A DNA stretch of 64,000 bases. Source: Cyanobium usitatum str. Tous. Its GTDB lineage: Bacteria; Cyanobacteriota; Cyanobacteriia; PCC-6307; Cyanobiaceae. A program made the position numbers and the translations under genes. Position 1 is the stretch's first letter. The number at the start of each line of letters is the position of its first letter. The stretch is from positions 18,639 to 82,638 of the forward strand of contig NZ_PXXO01000012.1 in the NCBI RefSeq assembly GCF_003011885.1, read 5' to 3'. A model generated the notes under the pieces. It worked only from the letters and a program-made list of their open reading frames with translations, searched no databases and was not told where the DNA came from. Shown here piece by piece: positions 20,349-29,789 of this stretch.

Positions 20349-21338
20349 TTGCAGTCCGCCTCACCCAGGCCCTTGCCCGCCCGGCAGCAGGAAGTACTGC
20401 AGCTCGCCGTGCGCCACTACGTCGACACGATGGAGCCGGTGGGCAGCCAGACCCTGGTGCGCCGTTTTGGCCTGCAGGCCAGCCCGGCGACGGTGCGCTC
20501 AGCCATGGGGGCGCTGGAGCAGCGTGGCCTGCTCACCCAGCCCCACCCCTCCGCTGGCCGAATCCCCAGCCAGCAGGGCTATCGCACCTACGTAGATCAG
20601 CTGCTGCCCGCACCAGGCGCGGCCGCCCTGCAGCTGGAGCGCGAACTCACCGGACTCAGCCTGCAGTGGGCAGCCCTCGACGATCTGCTCCTGCATCTGA
20701 GCCGGCGCCTGGCAGATCTCACGGGCCTGCTCAGCCTGATCACCAGGCCCCAACGCCAGCAGTCCCAGCTGCAGGCCCTCCGACTTGTGGCCAGTGGTGA
20801 ACGCCTGCTGGTGTTCCTGGTGGAGGGGGGCTCCACAGCCAGCAGCCTCAACTTGCGGCTGCCCTGCCTTGCAGTAGCGGAACTGGCGTCCCTGGAGCGC
20901 TGGGTCGCGGTCCAACTGGAGGGCGGCAGCATCGACTGGGCCGCCCTGCCCTCCCATCTAACCAGCAGCGGCGCAGTGCTGCGCCAAGCGCTGGCTAGTC
21001 ATGGGCAGTCGCGCCAGCTGGAGGGCGAGGGCGCTGTAGCCATGGGCCTCGCTGGCCTGCTTGCCCAGCCGGAATTCAGCCAGACCCTCAGCCTGCGCCC
21101 CTTAGTGGAGCTGGTGGAGGATGCGCCCCAACAGCTCCTACCCCAGCCGGGCATTTGGATCGGCGCCGAGCATCCCCACCGGGCCCTGCACCAGTGCGCC
21201 GTGGTGCAGGCCAACTACCGCAGCGGCGACGGCGGCGTGGGCCAGGTGGCCTTGGTGGGGCCGATGCGCATGGCCTATGCCACGGCCCGAGCCGCCGTGG
21301 GCTCGGTGGCCCAGGCGCTGGAAAGGCTTTTGCGCTAA
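20349..21338 (+). CDS. hrcA: Heat-inducible transcription repressor HrcA
   Basis: 329-residue repressor of chaperone operons through the CIRCE operator. The N-terminal winged HTH contains YVDTMEPVGSQTLVRRF and SPATVRSAMGALEQRGLLTQ, then PSAGRIPSQQGYRTYVDQLL, the HrcA signature; the C-terminal GAF-like domain ends with the conserved GVGQVALVGPMRMAYATA. It starts at TTG. I find no CIRCE inverted repeat (TTAGCACTC-N9-GAGTGCTAA) in the spacer upstream, so autoregulation through CIRCE is not supported. Confidence 0.88.
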   Translation: MQSASPRPLPARQQEVLQLAVRHYVDTMEPVGSQTLVRRFGLQASPATVRSAMGALEQRGLLTQPHPSAGRIPSQQGYRTYVDQLLPAPGAAALQLERELTGLSLQWAALDDLLLHLSRRLADLTGLLSLITRPQRQQSQLQALRLVASGERLLVFLVEGGSTASSLNLRLPCLAVAELASLERWVAVQLEGGSIDWAALPSHLTSSGAVLRQALASHGQSRQLEGEGAVAMGLAGLLAQPEFSQTLSLRPLVELVEDAPQQLLPQPGIWIGAEHPHRALHQCAVVQANYRSGDGGVGQVALVGPMRMAYATARAAVGSVAQALERLLR

Positions 21339-21456
21339 ATCGGGCCCTTAGCGCTCAATTGCAATGCCAAATATTTCCTCAGCTAAAGCCGGTAAACTGA
21401 TTTCAAACATCAGACCATCCAGTTAATGGACCTCCAATCAGCAGGAGTGATCGATC

Positions 21457-21879
21457 CTGAGAATTCTCAATCTGGCTGCCCTTGCAGATGGCGGGGTATC
21501 TATTGAAGAAGAGAACCTCCTGGACTCTCTGAGCAAACAATACAAACTTCAGGCCAAAATTATTAATTGGGAAGATCAATTATCCGATCCCTCCTGCATA
21601 GAGGAGCTGGCAGCTTTGATAAATCCGGAGCGACGGGAACTGGCCATGAAAACCGCCGTGATGGTGGCTTCCGCATCAAGACATCAGCAGGAAGATGAAT
21701 TCATCTGCGAGCAAGAGCGCTCGATCCTTTCACGACTTGCCAGCGGCCTCGAGCTGAGCCCCGATCAGCTGAAAACGATCGAGAGCGAGGCAGCCGAGGA
21801 GCTAAAAGAGCACCCCAACCTGTGGCAGGTGCTTTTTTCGCTTTTCGGCAATCGTTTCGACTTCCCAGTCCTGGGCTGA
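21457..21879 (+). CDS. Hypothetical TerB-like protein with no standard start codon
   Basis: An open frame runs from 21451 to the stop at 21879. The downstream part from TTG 21616 gives 87 residues (INPERRELAMKTAVMVASAS and further), but plausible protein continues upstream (LAALADGGVSIEEENLLDSL), resembling TerB-type acidic helical proteins. No ATG, GTG or TTG lies between 21451 and 21616; a GGAG at 21444-21447 precedes ATC/CTG codons at 21454/21457. Either the start is non-canonical, translation begins at 21616, or a frameshift removed the true start (a GTG at 21447 is in another frame). The region is AT-richer than its neighbours. Confidence 0.45.
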   Translation: MRILNLAALADGGVSIEEENLLDSLSKQYKLQAKIINWEDQLSDPSCIEELAALINPERRELAMKTAVMVASASRHQQEDEFICEQERSILSRLASGLELSPDQLKTIESEAAEELKEHPNLWQVLFSLFGNRFDFPVLG

Positions 21880-21888
21880 TGCCAGAGC

Positions 21889-21897
21889 GGGCTGGGA

Positions 21898-21904
<7 letters not shown>
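21889..21904. terminator. Possible bidirectional terminator hairpin
   Basis: GGGCTG (21889-21894), loop GGAT, CAGCCC (21899-21904), followed by CCATTTT. It sits between the end of the small plus-strand ORF and the trpB stop, which it overlaps. Stem is only 6 bp and the T-run is short. Confidence 0.3.
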
Positions 21905-23169
<1,265 letters not shown>

Positions 23170-23332
23170 CGGTGGGAGTATCAGTTCTTGTAAGCCTAAG
23201 AAGCCAGCGGCCGGCAGCAGCGCTTCCAGCACACGAGCATCGTTGGACGACGCACGGCGATCCAGAACCACGGCCTGCAAGGGTCCAGAACGAATCAATA
23301 ATGGTTGTATCGCCTTGAGATCGCTGGCTGCC

Positions 23333-23578
23333 TTGGCCAAAACCATCACACCCAAAAACCTGCCCGACGCGCTTCATGCCCGGCTCGCCGCGGCGGCCAA
23401 GCGGCACCGGCGCAGCCTCAACAATGAAGCGATCGTTTGCCTAGAAGCCGGACTAGGCCATGACCACTTGGCCGAATAGCAGCAGCTAGGAGAGATTCGG
23501 ACCCTGCGCGACAGCCTGGCTCAGCAGAGCTTTGATCCGGCTGAGATCGATGCCTTCAAGCGCGAAGGTCGGCCTTGA
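23333..23578 (+). pseudogene. FitA/VapB-like antitoxin interrupted by an amber codon
   Basis: From TTG 23333 the frame reads [17 protein letters not shown] and KRHRRSLNNEAIVCLEAGL, a ribbon-helix-helix Arc/FitA-type antitoxin. It stops at TAG 23477-23479 after 48 residues. The same frame continues after the TAG as QQLGEIRTLRDSLAQQSF and DPAEIDAFKREGRP up to TGA 23576-23578, which is the expected toxin-binding tail of this antitoxin family. The downstream toxin TTG overlaps that distal TGA. The simplest reading is a nonsense mutation (for example CAG to TAG) that leaves the DNA-binding half intact. Confidence 0.75.
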
Positions 23579-23964
23579 TTGTTGTCGACACCAACGTCCT
23601 GGCCTATCTGCTGCTGCCAGGGCCCAAAACAAAGTTGGCAGAAGCTCTGTTGCTCGATCAACCCCGCTGGGCAGCACCGCCGCTCTGGCGCAGTGAGTGG
23701 CGGAATGTGCTCACCACTTACCTACGGCGTGACCTGCTCCAGCTCTCTCAGGCCGTGGCACTGATGCAACTGGTAGAGGCGCTGCTGGCCGGTCAGGACG
23801 AACCCGTGGCGTCCGAACAGGTTTTGCAGCTGGCTCACAGCAGCCGCTGCAGTGCCTACGACTGCGAGTTTGTGGCTGCTGCGCAGCAGCTGGGGGTGCC
23901 GCTGGTCACGGAAGACCGCGCTGTTCTTGTTGCATTCCCGGATGTGGCGAGACCCCTGGGTTAA
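23575..23964 (+). CDS. PIN-domain toxin (VapC/FitB type)
   Basis: 129-residue PIN-domain ribonuclease toxin. Acidic residues of the active site are visible: D5 in MIVVDTNVLAYLL, E41 in WRSEWRNVL, the Asp of SAYDCEFVAAA and the Asp of LVTEDRAVL. All four conserved positions are kept, so the toxin looks intact. It starts with TTG overlapping the stop of the antitoxin frame, the usual coupling. With the antitoxin truncated, expression or activity may be lowered or rescued in trans. Confidence 0.83.
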   Translation: MIVVDTNVLAYLLLPGPKTKLAEALLLDQPRWAAPPLWRSEWRNVLTTYLRRDLLQLSQAVALMQLVEALLAGQDEPVASEQVLQLAHSSRCSAYDCEFVAAAQQLGVPLVTEDRAVLVAFPDVARPLG

Positions 23965-24040
23965 GGGCCGAAGCGGGGGCATTGCAATCCGGGGGAAGGC
24001 TGCGCCGACCAGAATCCGAACCAGCGTTGCAGGATTGGGC

Positions 24041-24385
24041 ATGGCCAAGAAGGGCAGCTGGCAGGAATTCAGCAGCAACGCCGCAAGCACGGCCAGACCC
24101 ACCGCCGCTGGGGCCGGCCCGGCGGGCGCACCCACCCCAAAGGCCCAGCAGCGGGTGCGAGTGCAGCGCACCAAGGCAGGCAAGGGCGGAAAACTGGTGA
24201 CGGCGATCACGGGCCTTGAGGCGCCGGAAGCCGAGCTGAAAACGCTGCTCAAACAGCTCAAGGCCGTTGCCGGCACCGGCGGCACCGTCAAAGACGGCGT
24301 GATTGAGCTGCAGGGCGACCAAGTGGCTCCGGCGCTCGCTGCCCTTGAAAAGGAGGGCTACCGGCCCAAGCAGGCGGGGGGCTGA
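24041..24385 (+). CDS. SUI1/eIF1-like translation initiation factor
   Basis: 114-residue protein starting MAKKGSWQEFSS, with a disordered Ala/Pro-rich N-terminus and a SUI1 domain from about residue 45: VRVQRTKAGKGGKLVTAITG, LLKQLKAVAGTGGTVKDG, ALEKEGYRPKQAGG. This is the YciH-type bacterial homologue of eIF1, proposed to influence start-site fidelity. It lies between two toxin-antitoxin modules; 76 bp separate it from the PIN toxin upstream. Confidence 0.88.
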   Translation: MAKKGSWQEFSSNAASTARPTAAGAGPAGAPTPKAQQRVRVQRTKAGKGGKLVTAITGLEAPEAELKTLLKQLKAVAGTGGTVKDGVIELQGDQVAPALAALEKEGYRPKQAGG

Positions 24386-24404
24386 AAGGCAAGCGCCACG
24401 AACC

Positions 24405-24776
24405 TCAGAAGCTGGCCTTGCTGAAATCGTCGCCTATGTAGCCAAGGGGCAATCGGTCACGCTCAGCCAGGGCCGCCGCAAAACAATCCCCGAAGTTCAG
24501 CTGGGCCGGATGGCCCTGGCCCTTGCCAAAACGCAGGAAGATGCCGAGAGCGCGCTCTGCCAAATCCGCATCCACCGGCACAAGATCGGGGTCAATCAGA
24601 TCCAGCAAGGTCTGCATCGGTTCGAGCACACCACGGCAGTGAGCAACCAGCAGCAGCTCCTGCAGGGTGCCAGCGGACATGCGTAGGACCTCTACCTGCT
24701 CGAGCGCCTGCTGGTGTCGCTCCCACCCCGGCTCTCGCTGCAGGATCGCCAGCAGCAGCGAAGTATCCAGAATCAC
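24405..24776 (-). CDS. vapC: PIN-domain toxin (VapC type)
   Basis: 123-residue PIN-domain protein. Catalytic acids: D4 (MILDTSLLLAIL), the Glu of TLQELLLVAH, the Asp of LNFGDCFAAALAE, and GDDF near the C-terminus. NFGDCFAAALA is typical of VapC. GTG start overlaps the stop of the upstream antitoxin gene by 4 bp (GTGA), the normal antitoxin-toxin order. Target RNA unknown. Confidence 0.85.
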   Translation of the reverse strand: MILDTSLLLAILQREPGWERHQQALEQVEVLRMSAGTLQELLLVAHCRGVLEPMQTLLDLIDPDLVPVDADLAERALGIFLRFGKGQGHPAQLNFGDCFAAALAERDRLPLGYIGDDFSKASF

Positions 24777-25015
24777 GACGGCAAGCCCTGCTCGTCGTAC
24801 AGCGAATCGGGATGGAAAGGTTTGGCCGTCTCAATGGCCTGATCCTGCAGGACTGGTAACTCGGCACTGAGGCGCCTGCGCCGGCTCAACCACCGCTGCC
24901 GCTGCAGCTCCAGCTCCAAAGCATCCCGCACAATCTCCGTGACGCCCCTGCCCGTGAGCTGGCGCAGCTGCTCGAGCAGGGCGTCCACCCGAGGACTCTT
25001 GATGCTGACAGCCAT
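24773..25015 (-). CDS. vapB: VapB-type antitoxin
   Basis: 80-residue protein: MAVSIKSPRVDALLEQLRQL, TGRGVTEIVRDALELELQR, then an Arg-rich segment (LSRRRRLSA) and an acidic tail ending SLYDEQGLPS. This is the Psk/transcription-factor-like VapB family that neutralises VapC and binds the operon promoter. ATG at 25015 is preferred to the in-frame 25027 start because SIKSPRVDAL normally begins the family. Pairs with the VapC gene at 24405. Confidence 0.82.
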   Translation of the reverse strand: MAVSIKSPRVDALLEQLRQLTGRGVTEIVRDALELELQRQRWLSRRRRLSAELPVLQDQAIETAKPFHPDSLYDEQGLPS

Positions 25016-25117
25016 TGCGGAAAGCATTTATAGATTTCAATTCTAGAATCAAAATCAGGCCATTGCCGCCAAACAACAAAGCACCTCTCAAGGGCCTGAC
25101 GCGGGGCACAGGAGAGA

Positions 25118-25804
25118 ATGTCCCCATCCGCCCCAAGCCCTGCGCCGATGTCCGCCGCTCCCACCAACCCGACCTACGGCGAAGTCACCACCCAGGGCGC
25201 CTCGACCAACATCGCCTGGCACCACACCTCGGTGGACCGGGCAGCCCGGGCCCTGCAGCGCGGCCACCGCAGCGCCATCCTTTGGTTCACCGGCCTCAGC
25301 GGCTCGGGCAAAAGCACGCTGGCAAACGCCGTGAACTCCGCCCTGTTTGAACAGGGCCTCAGCTGCTACGTGCTGGATGGCGACAACATCCGCCACGGCC
25401 TCTGCAAGGACCTGGGCTTCTCCGATGCCGCCCGCGAGGAAAACATCCGCCGCATTGGCGAAGTGAGCAAGCTTTTTCTAGATGCGGGGGTGGTGGTGCT
25501 CACGGCCTTCGTGTCGCCCTTCAAGGCCGACCGCGACAAGGCCCGCGCCCTGGTGGACCCCGGCGACTTCATCGAAATCCACTGCGCCGCCGACCTGGAG
25601 GTGTGCGAGGGGCGCGACACCAAGGGGCTCTACGCCAAGGCGCGGGCCGGCGAAATCAAGGAGTTCACGGGCATCTCCAGCCCCTATGAGGCCCCCGAGC
25701 AGCCCGAGCTAAGGGTGCCCACCGGCAGCCAAAACCTGGAGGAGTCGGTGGCCGTGGTGCTCAGCTATCTGGCAGCTCAGGGCGTGATCCCACAGGGGAG
25801 CTGA
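25118..25804 (+). CDS. cysC: Adenylyl-sulfate kinase
   Basis: Phosphorylates APS to PAPS in sulfate assimilation. The 228-residue protein has the P-loop TGLSGSGKSTLANAV near residue 70, YVLDGDNIRHGLCKDLGFS, and GDFIEIHCAADLEVCEGRDT with KGLYAKARAGEIKEFTGI. N-terminal 40 residues are an extension common in cyanobacteria. ATG 25118 or 25148 are both possible; GGAG lies only 3 nt before 25118. Its 3' end overlaps the convergent AI-2E gene by 44 bp. Confidence 0.93.
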   Translation: MSPSAPSPAPMSAAPTNPTYGEVTTQGASTNIAWHHTSVDRAARALQRGHRSAILWFTGLSGSGKSTLANAVNSALFEQGLSCYVLDGDNIRHGLCKDLGFSDAAREENIRRIGEVSKLFLDAGVVVLTAFVSPFKADRDKARALVDPGDFIEIHCAADLEVCEGRDTKGLYAKARAGEIKEFTGISSPYEAPEQPELRVPTGSQNLEESVAVVLSYLAAQGVIPQGS

Positions 25805-26873
25805 ACACCGGCGCCTCACCGGAGCGCAGCTGCTCTCCCCAAGCATCAAGAAAGGTTTTGGCGCAGCTTGCCACCGGCACCGCCAGCACCAGGCCGAGCA
25901 GATCCCCCAGGCCCAGCAGGCTGCCCAGGCGCGCACCCAACGGCAGGCTGATCAACAGCCAGGCCGGCTGCAGCCCCACAATTCGGCCCATCAGCCGGGG
26001 CTGGATCACCTGGTCCACCACCTGACCAACGCTGATGGCTGCGGCCAGCACTTCGAGGCCCGTGCGGGGATCATCCAGGGCAAGCAGCACACTCACCGCC
26101 ACGATCGTGAGGGCACTGGCGTAGGGCACCAGGGTGGTGAAGCCAATCGCCACCGCAAACAGCACTCCATAGGGAATGCCCAGCAGGGTGAACACCACGA
26201 TCTGGGCAACGCTGAGAATCAGGGCCAGCAAAACCTGGCCGGCGAAGTAGCCGCGGAAGGTGCGGTTCAAGGTCGTGACCACCAGGCTGCGCGCCCGTAG
26301 GGGAAGCCACTGGGCCAGGCCGGAACTGATGCCCTCCCCTCCCAGCAGTAGAAACACCGCCAGCACCAGCACGATCACGGTGTTGACCGTGAGGCCCACG
26401 GTGGTTCCCAACAGACTGAGCAACTGCTGGCTGAATTGGCGGGCCAGCTGGCTGGTGCGGGTGAGCAGCTCGCTGCTGAGGTCGCCAAAATCGGTGGGCA
26501 GACCCCGCGCCAACGCCCAGGCCTGCAGCTGCTGCAACAGGGTTTCCCCCTGGGACAACCAGCCCGGCAGGGCCGTGATCAGCTCGCCCAGCTGCTCGAT
26601 CAGCCGGGGCACCAGCCAGACGGCGGCCAGGCCGATCAGGCCCACACTCACCCCCACCACCAGGGCGTAGGCAAGCCAGCGCGGCAGACCACGGCCCATC
26701 AGCCAGCGGCTGGGCAGATCCAGCAGGAAGGCAATCAGGGCCGCCGCCACAAACAGGGCCGGGAAGGGCGCCAGGGGCAGCAGCAGCTGGCGCAGCACCC
26801 AGAGGTTGAGCACCAGCAAGGGCAGGGCCAGGCCGGCCTTGAGCCAGGGGGGCAGAACGAGCCGTTCCAGCAT
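25761..26873 (-). CDS. AI-2E family transporter-like membrane protein
   Basis: 370-residue membrane protein with eight predicted helices and the family region GIPYGVLFAVAIGFTTLVPY and VVDQVIQPRLMGRIVGLQPA. The family includes TqsA-type exporters and Na+/H+-antiporter-like members; substrate here is not known. The ATG overlaps the purE stop (TGATG), so the two are cotranscribed. Convergent overlap of 44 bp with cysC. Confidence 0.88.
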   Translation of the reverse strand: MLERLVLPPWLKAGLALPLLVLNLWVLRQLLLPLAPFPALFVAAALIAFLLDLPSRWLMGRGLPRWLAYALVVGVSVGLIGLAAVWLVPRLIEQLGELITALPGWLSQGETLLQQLQAWALARGLPTDFGDLSSELLTRTSQLARQFSQQLLSLLGTTVGLTVNTVIVLVLAVFLLLGGEGISSGLAQWLPLRARSLVVTTLNRTFRGYFAGQVLLALILSVAQIVVFTLLGIPYGVLFAVAIGFTTLVPYASALTIVAVSVLLALDDPRTGLEVLAAAISVGQVVDQVIQPRLMGRIVGLQPAWLLISLPLGARLGSLLGLGDLLGLVLAVPVASCAKTFLDAWGEQLRSGEAPVFSSPVGSRPELPDS

Positions 26874-27454
26874 CAGCCCATCTGCTCCAGGTAGGCCCGG
26901 CTGCCCAGCTGCTGCAGGCGGGCGTCCTTGGCCGTTACTTGGCCGTGCAACCCATCGCGGTAGTCCGAGATCTCCTGGGCGAGGCGGGGATCAGCGGTGG
27001 CCAGGATCTGCGCCGCCAGCAGGCCAGCGTTGAGGCCATTACCGATCGCCACCGTGGCCACCGGGATACCAGCGGGCATCTGCACAATCGAATGGAGCGA
27101 ATCCACACCCGATAGGGCCCGGCTTTGCACCGGCACGCCGATCACCGGCAGGGTGGTGAGCGCGGCCACCATGCCGGGCAGGTGGGCGGCGCCGCCGGCG
27201 CCGGCCACGATCACCTTGAAGCCCCGCCCGCGGGCCATCTGGGCAAATTCCACCATCTCCAGAGGAGTGCGATGGGCCGAGAGCACCCGCACCTCTACCG
27301 CCACTCCAAACCGCTCCAGCACCTGCACCGCCGGCTGCATCGTGGGCAGGTCTGAGTCGCTGCCCATCACCACCGCGACCCTGGGAACACCGGGGCCCGC
27401 GGGCGAATCGGAAGGGGGGATGGCAACCACGCAGGCGCAGGCGGAGAATGGCAT
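26873..27454 (-). CDS. purE: N5-carboxyaminoimidazole ribonucleotide mutase
   Basis: Class I PurE of de novo purine synthesis. Motifs: [53 protein letters not shown], and [20 protein letters not shown]. The core starts at [10 protein letters not shown]; the first 25 residues from ATG 27454 are a weak extension, so the true start may lie nearer 27385-27395. It diverges from nagA with almost no spacer. Confidence 0.9.
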   Translation of the reverse strand: MPFSACACVVAIPPSDSPAGPGVPRVAVVMGSDSDLPTMQPAVQVLERFGVAVEVRVLSAHRTPLEMVEFAQMARGRGFKVIVAGAGGAAHLPGMVAALTTLPVIGVPVQSRALSGVDSLHSIVQMPAGIPVATVAIGNGLNAGLLAAQILATADPRLAQEISDYRDGLHGQVTAKDARLQQLGSRAYLEQMG

Positions 27455-27480
27455 TGTCCCGTCTGGCGGCCCTTCTGCCC

Positions 27481-28638
27481 ATGCGCTGGCTCAGCAATGT
27501 GCGACTGCCCCAGGCCAAGCGCTGCAGCCATGGCGCCAACCAGCGCTGGCGCATCGGCCTTGACGACGACGATCTGATCAGCCTGGTGGAGCCTTTGCCC
27601 GCCGATAGCCGGGCCGCCGGTGACGACTGGCACGGCGACTGGCTCAGCCCGGCCGGGGTGGATCTGCAGATCAACGGCGGCCTGGGCCTGGCTTTTCCGG
27701 AGCTCACACCGGCCGATCTCCCCCAGCTGGAAGCGCTGCTGGAGCTGCTCTGGCGCGATGGGGTGGAAGCGATCTGCCCCACCCTGGTGACCTGCGCCGT
27801 CGCGCCCCTGCGCCAGTCGCTCGCCGTGCTTGCTGAAGCCCGGGAGCAACATCACGCCGGCCGGGCCCAGCTGCTGGGCGCCCATTTAGAGGGCCCTTTC
27901 CTGGAGCCCCGTCGACGCGGCGCCCACCCCCAGGAGCACCTCTGCCCCCCAAGCCTGGAAGCCCTCGCTGAACGTATTGGCGGGTTTGAAGCCGATATCG
28001 ACCTGGTCACCCTGGCCCCGGAACTGCCTGGATCGGAAGCGGTGATCGCGGCCCTACGGGAGCAGGGGATTGTGGTCAGCCTGGGCCACAGCGCCGCCAC
28101 GGAAACCGAAGCGAACGCGGCCTTTCAAGCAGGCGTGGGCATGCTCACCCACACCTTTAATGCCATGCCCGATCTGCATCGGCGGGAGCCAGGGGCGATT
28201 GCGGCTGCCGTGCTGCGAGGCGACGTGGCGATGGGGCTGATTGCCGATGGGGTGCATGTGGCCCCATCGATGGCGGTGCTGCTCCAAAAGCTCGCCCCCG
28301 AGCAGGTGGTGCTGGTAAGTGATGCCCTTGCTCCCTATGGCTTGAGCGATGGCGAACACCGCTGGGATGAACGCACCCTGCTGGTGACCAACGGCACCTG
28401 CCGGCTGGCGGACGGCACCCTGGCCGGAGTCACTCTGCCGCTGCTGGAGGGGGTGCGCCGCCTGGCGCAATGGGGCGTGCCACCCGAGCAGGCGATCGCC
28501 GCGGCCACGATCACGCCCAGAAGAGTGCTGGGAGATCAGCGCAGCACCGCCGAGCTGCTGCTGAACCTGCCGCTGAACGAGGGTCTGCGCTGGAGATCCG
28601 CAGGGGAAACCTTGCACTGGAATCGGATTGACGGCTGA
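27481..28638 (+). CDS. nagA: N-acetylglucosamine-6-phosphate deacetylase
   Basis: Amidohydrolase converting GlcNAc-6-P to GlcN-6-P in amino-sugar and peptidoglycan recycling. The 385-residue product shows [14 protein letters not shown], the metal-site Glu in [11 protein letters not shown], histidines in [13 protein letters not shown] and MLTHTFNAM, and the catalytic Asp in [15 protein letters not shown] at 27481 ([10 protein letters not shown]) is preferred over 27448, which would overlap the purE start. Confidence 0.88.
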   Translation: MRWLSNVRLPQAKRCSHGANQRWRIGLDDDDLISLVEPLPADSRAAGDDWHGDWLSPAGVDLQINGGLGLAFPELTPADLPQLEALLELLWRDGVEAICPTLVTCAVAPLRQSLAVLAEAREQHHAGRAQLLGAHLEGPFLEPRRRGAHPQEHLCPPSLEALAERIGGFEADIDLVTLAPELPGSEAVIAALREQGIVVSLGHSAATETEANAAFQAGVGMLTHTFNAMPDLHRREPGAIAAAVLRGDVAMGLIADGVHVAPSMAVLLQKLAPEQVVLVSDALAPYGLSDGEHRWDERTLLVTNGTCRLADGTLAGVTLPLLEGVRRLAQWGVPPEQAIAAATITPRRVLGDQRSTAELLLNLPLNEGLRWRSAGETLHWNRIDG

Positions 28639-28680
28639 GGCCCAGCAGGGCAAACTGAGCGCCAGAAGGGTAGCTCGAGG

Positions 28681-29652
28681 ATGGCCTTTCACGATCTGGA
28701 AACCCTCTCCGCAGCGGCAGTTCAGGCAGTGGCCAACTCCTGTGAGGCCCTGGTCACAGCCGAGGGGCAAGAGCAGGCCACTGCCCGTGAGCAGGCTCTG
28801 CTGCAGAGCCTTTTTCCGGCGCTGCTAGGCCAGCCCTGGCCGGAGAATTGCTTGCCCTCGGTACCGCCAGGGTTGAGCGGACTGGTGCTCACCCACCGCC
28901 AACGCCAGCAGGTGATGCAGCTGCTCACGCTCCTGGCGTTTCTAGAGCCTCGCCTGGATGCGGCGAAGGTGAAGCTGCTGCAGAGCATCGCCGCGGAGCT
29001 CCAGGTGGAGCCTGGCGTAGTAGCCGATCTGGAGGAGGTGTGCCGCGGGCATGTGCTCAAGGCCTTCGCAGACATGTACCGACGGACCTTTCGGTCGCTT
29101 AACAACGACGGGGTCGTGCAGGGCTACGCACGTTTCATCCTGCCGATGCTGGGGGTGGGGATCGATCGCAAGCACGAGCTTCGCTACGCCGCCTTGGGCG
29201 CGGCCACGGCCGGCAGCCTGGGGGCGGGCCTCCACGCCTACTACCAGCACAACGGCTTTCCCTTCCCCGGCAGTCGCACGGGCCTTCCTTACGCCTATGT
29301 GGCCATCCACGACGTGCACCATGTGATCGGCGGCTATGCCACCGATCCCGACGGCGAACTGGAGGTGCTGGGCTTCACGATGGGCCTCTTCCCCGACCAC
29401 GCCCTGCTGATCGGCCTGCCGGCGCTGTTGCAGTTCCAGATGGGCATCGCCGATCCCTTGGCGGGAAGCGTGGCGCCAAAACTGAAGGATCAGCTCGATG
29501 CTCCGGCCTTCGCCCAGGCGCTGCAGCGCGGTGCAGCCACAACCGGCCCGATCCGCGATTTCCACTGGGACTTCTGGCCGTGGATCGACCGCCCCCTGGC
29601 CGACGTGCGGCGCGATCTGAAGGTGCTGGAGGCCAGCAGCGAAACGCCATAA
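28681..29652 (+). CDS. TerB-like / Coq4-like two-domain protein
   Basis: 323-residue protein. Residues about 65-135 form a helical TerB-like segment (LTHRQRQQVMQLLTLLAFLE onward). The C-terminal half carries H210-D211-x-x-H214-x11-E226 (in IHDVHHVIGGYATDPDGE), exactly the zinc-binding HDxxHx11E signature of the ubiquinone-biosynthesis protein Coq4. Cyanobacteria make plastoquinone and phylloquinone, not ubiquinone, so the role is open: quinone ring chemistry or scaffolding are possible. ATG start; chlM follows after 137 bp. Confidence 0.72.
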   Translation: MAFHDLETLSAAAVQAVANSCEALVTAEGQEQATAREQALLQSLFPALLGQPWPENCLPSVPPGLSGLVLTHRQRQQVMQLLTLLAFLEPRLDAAKVKLLQSIAAELQVEPGVVADLEEVCRGHVLKAFADMYRRTFRSLNNDGVVQGYARFILPMLGVGIDRKHELRYAALGAATAGSLGAGLHAYYQHNGFPFPGSRTGLPYAYVAIHDVHHVIGGYATDPDGELEVLGFTMGLFPDHALLIGLPALLQFQMGIADPLAGSVAPKLKDQLDAPAFAQALQRGAATTGPIRDFHWDFWPWIDRPLADVRRDLKVLEASSETP

Positions 29653-29789
29653 ACCAGATCACAAACCAGGCTGCAGCTGCGGTGGGGTTGCGCTATTCCA
29701 TGAAAACTGATGGCCCCGGGAGGGTCTGAGCCTGCCGCCACCGGCACTTCCTAGGATTCGGCCCATTCCGAGGCCTATTGCCGCGCTCG

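Noticed and set aside
28493..28500. GCGATCGC octamer (HIP1), also at a few other places such as 58805-58820 and 60287-60297
   Set aside because: HIP1 is common in cyanobacterial genomes; only a few copies here and no special placement.
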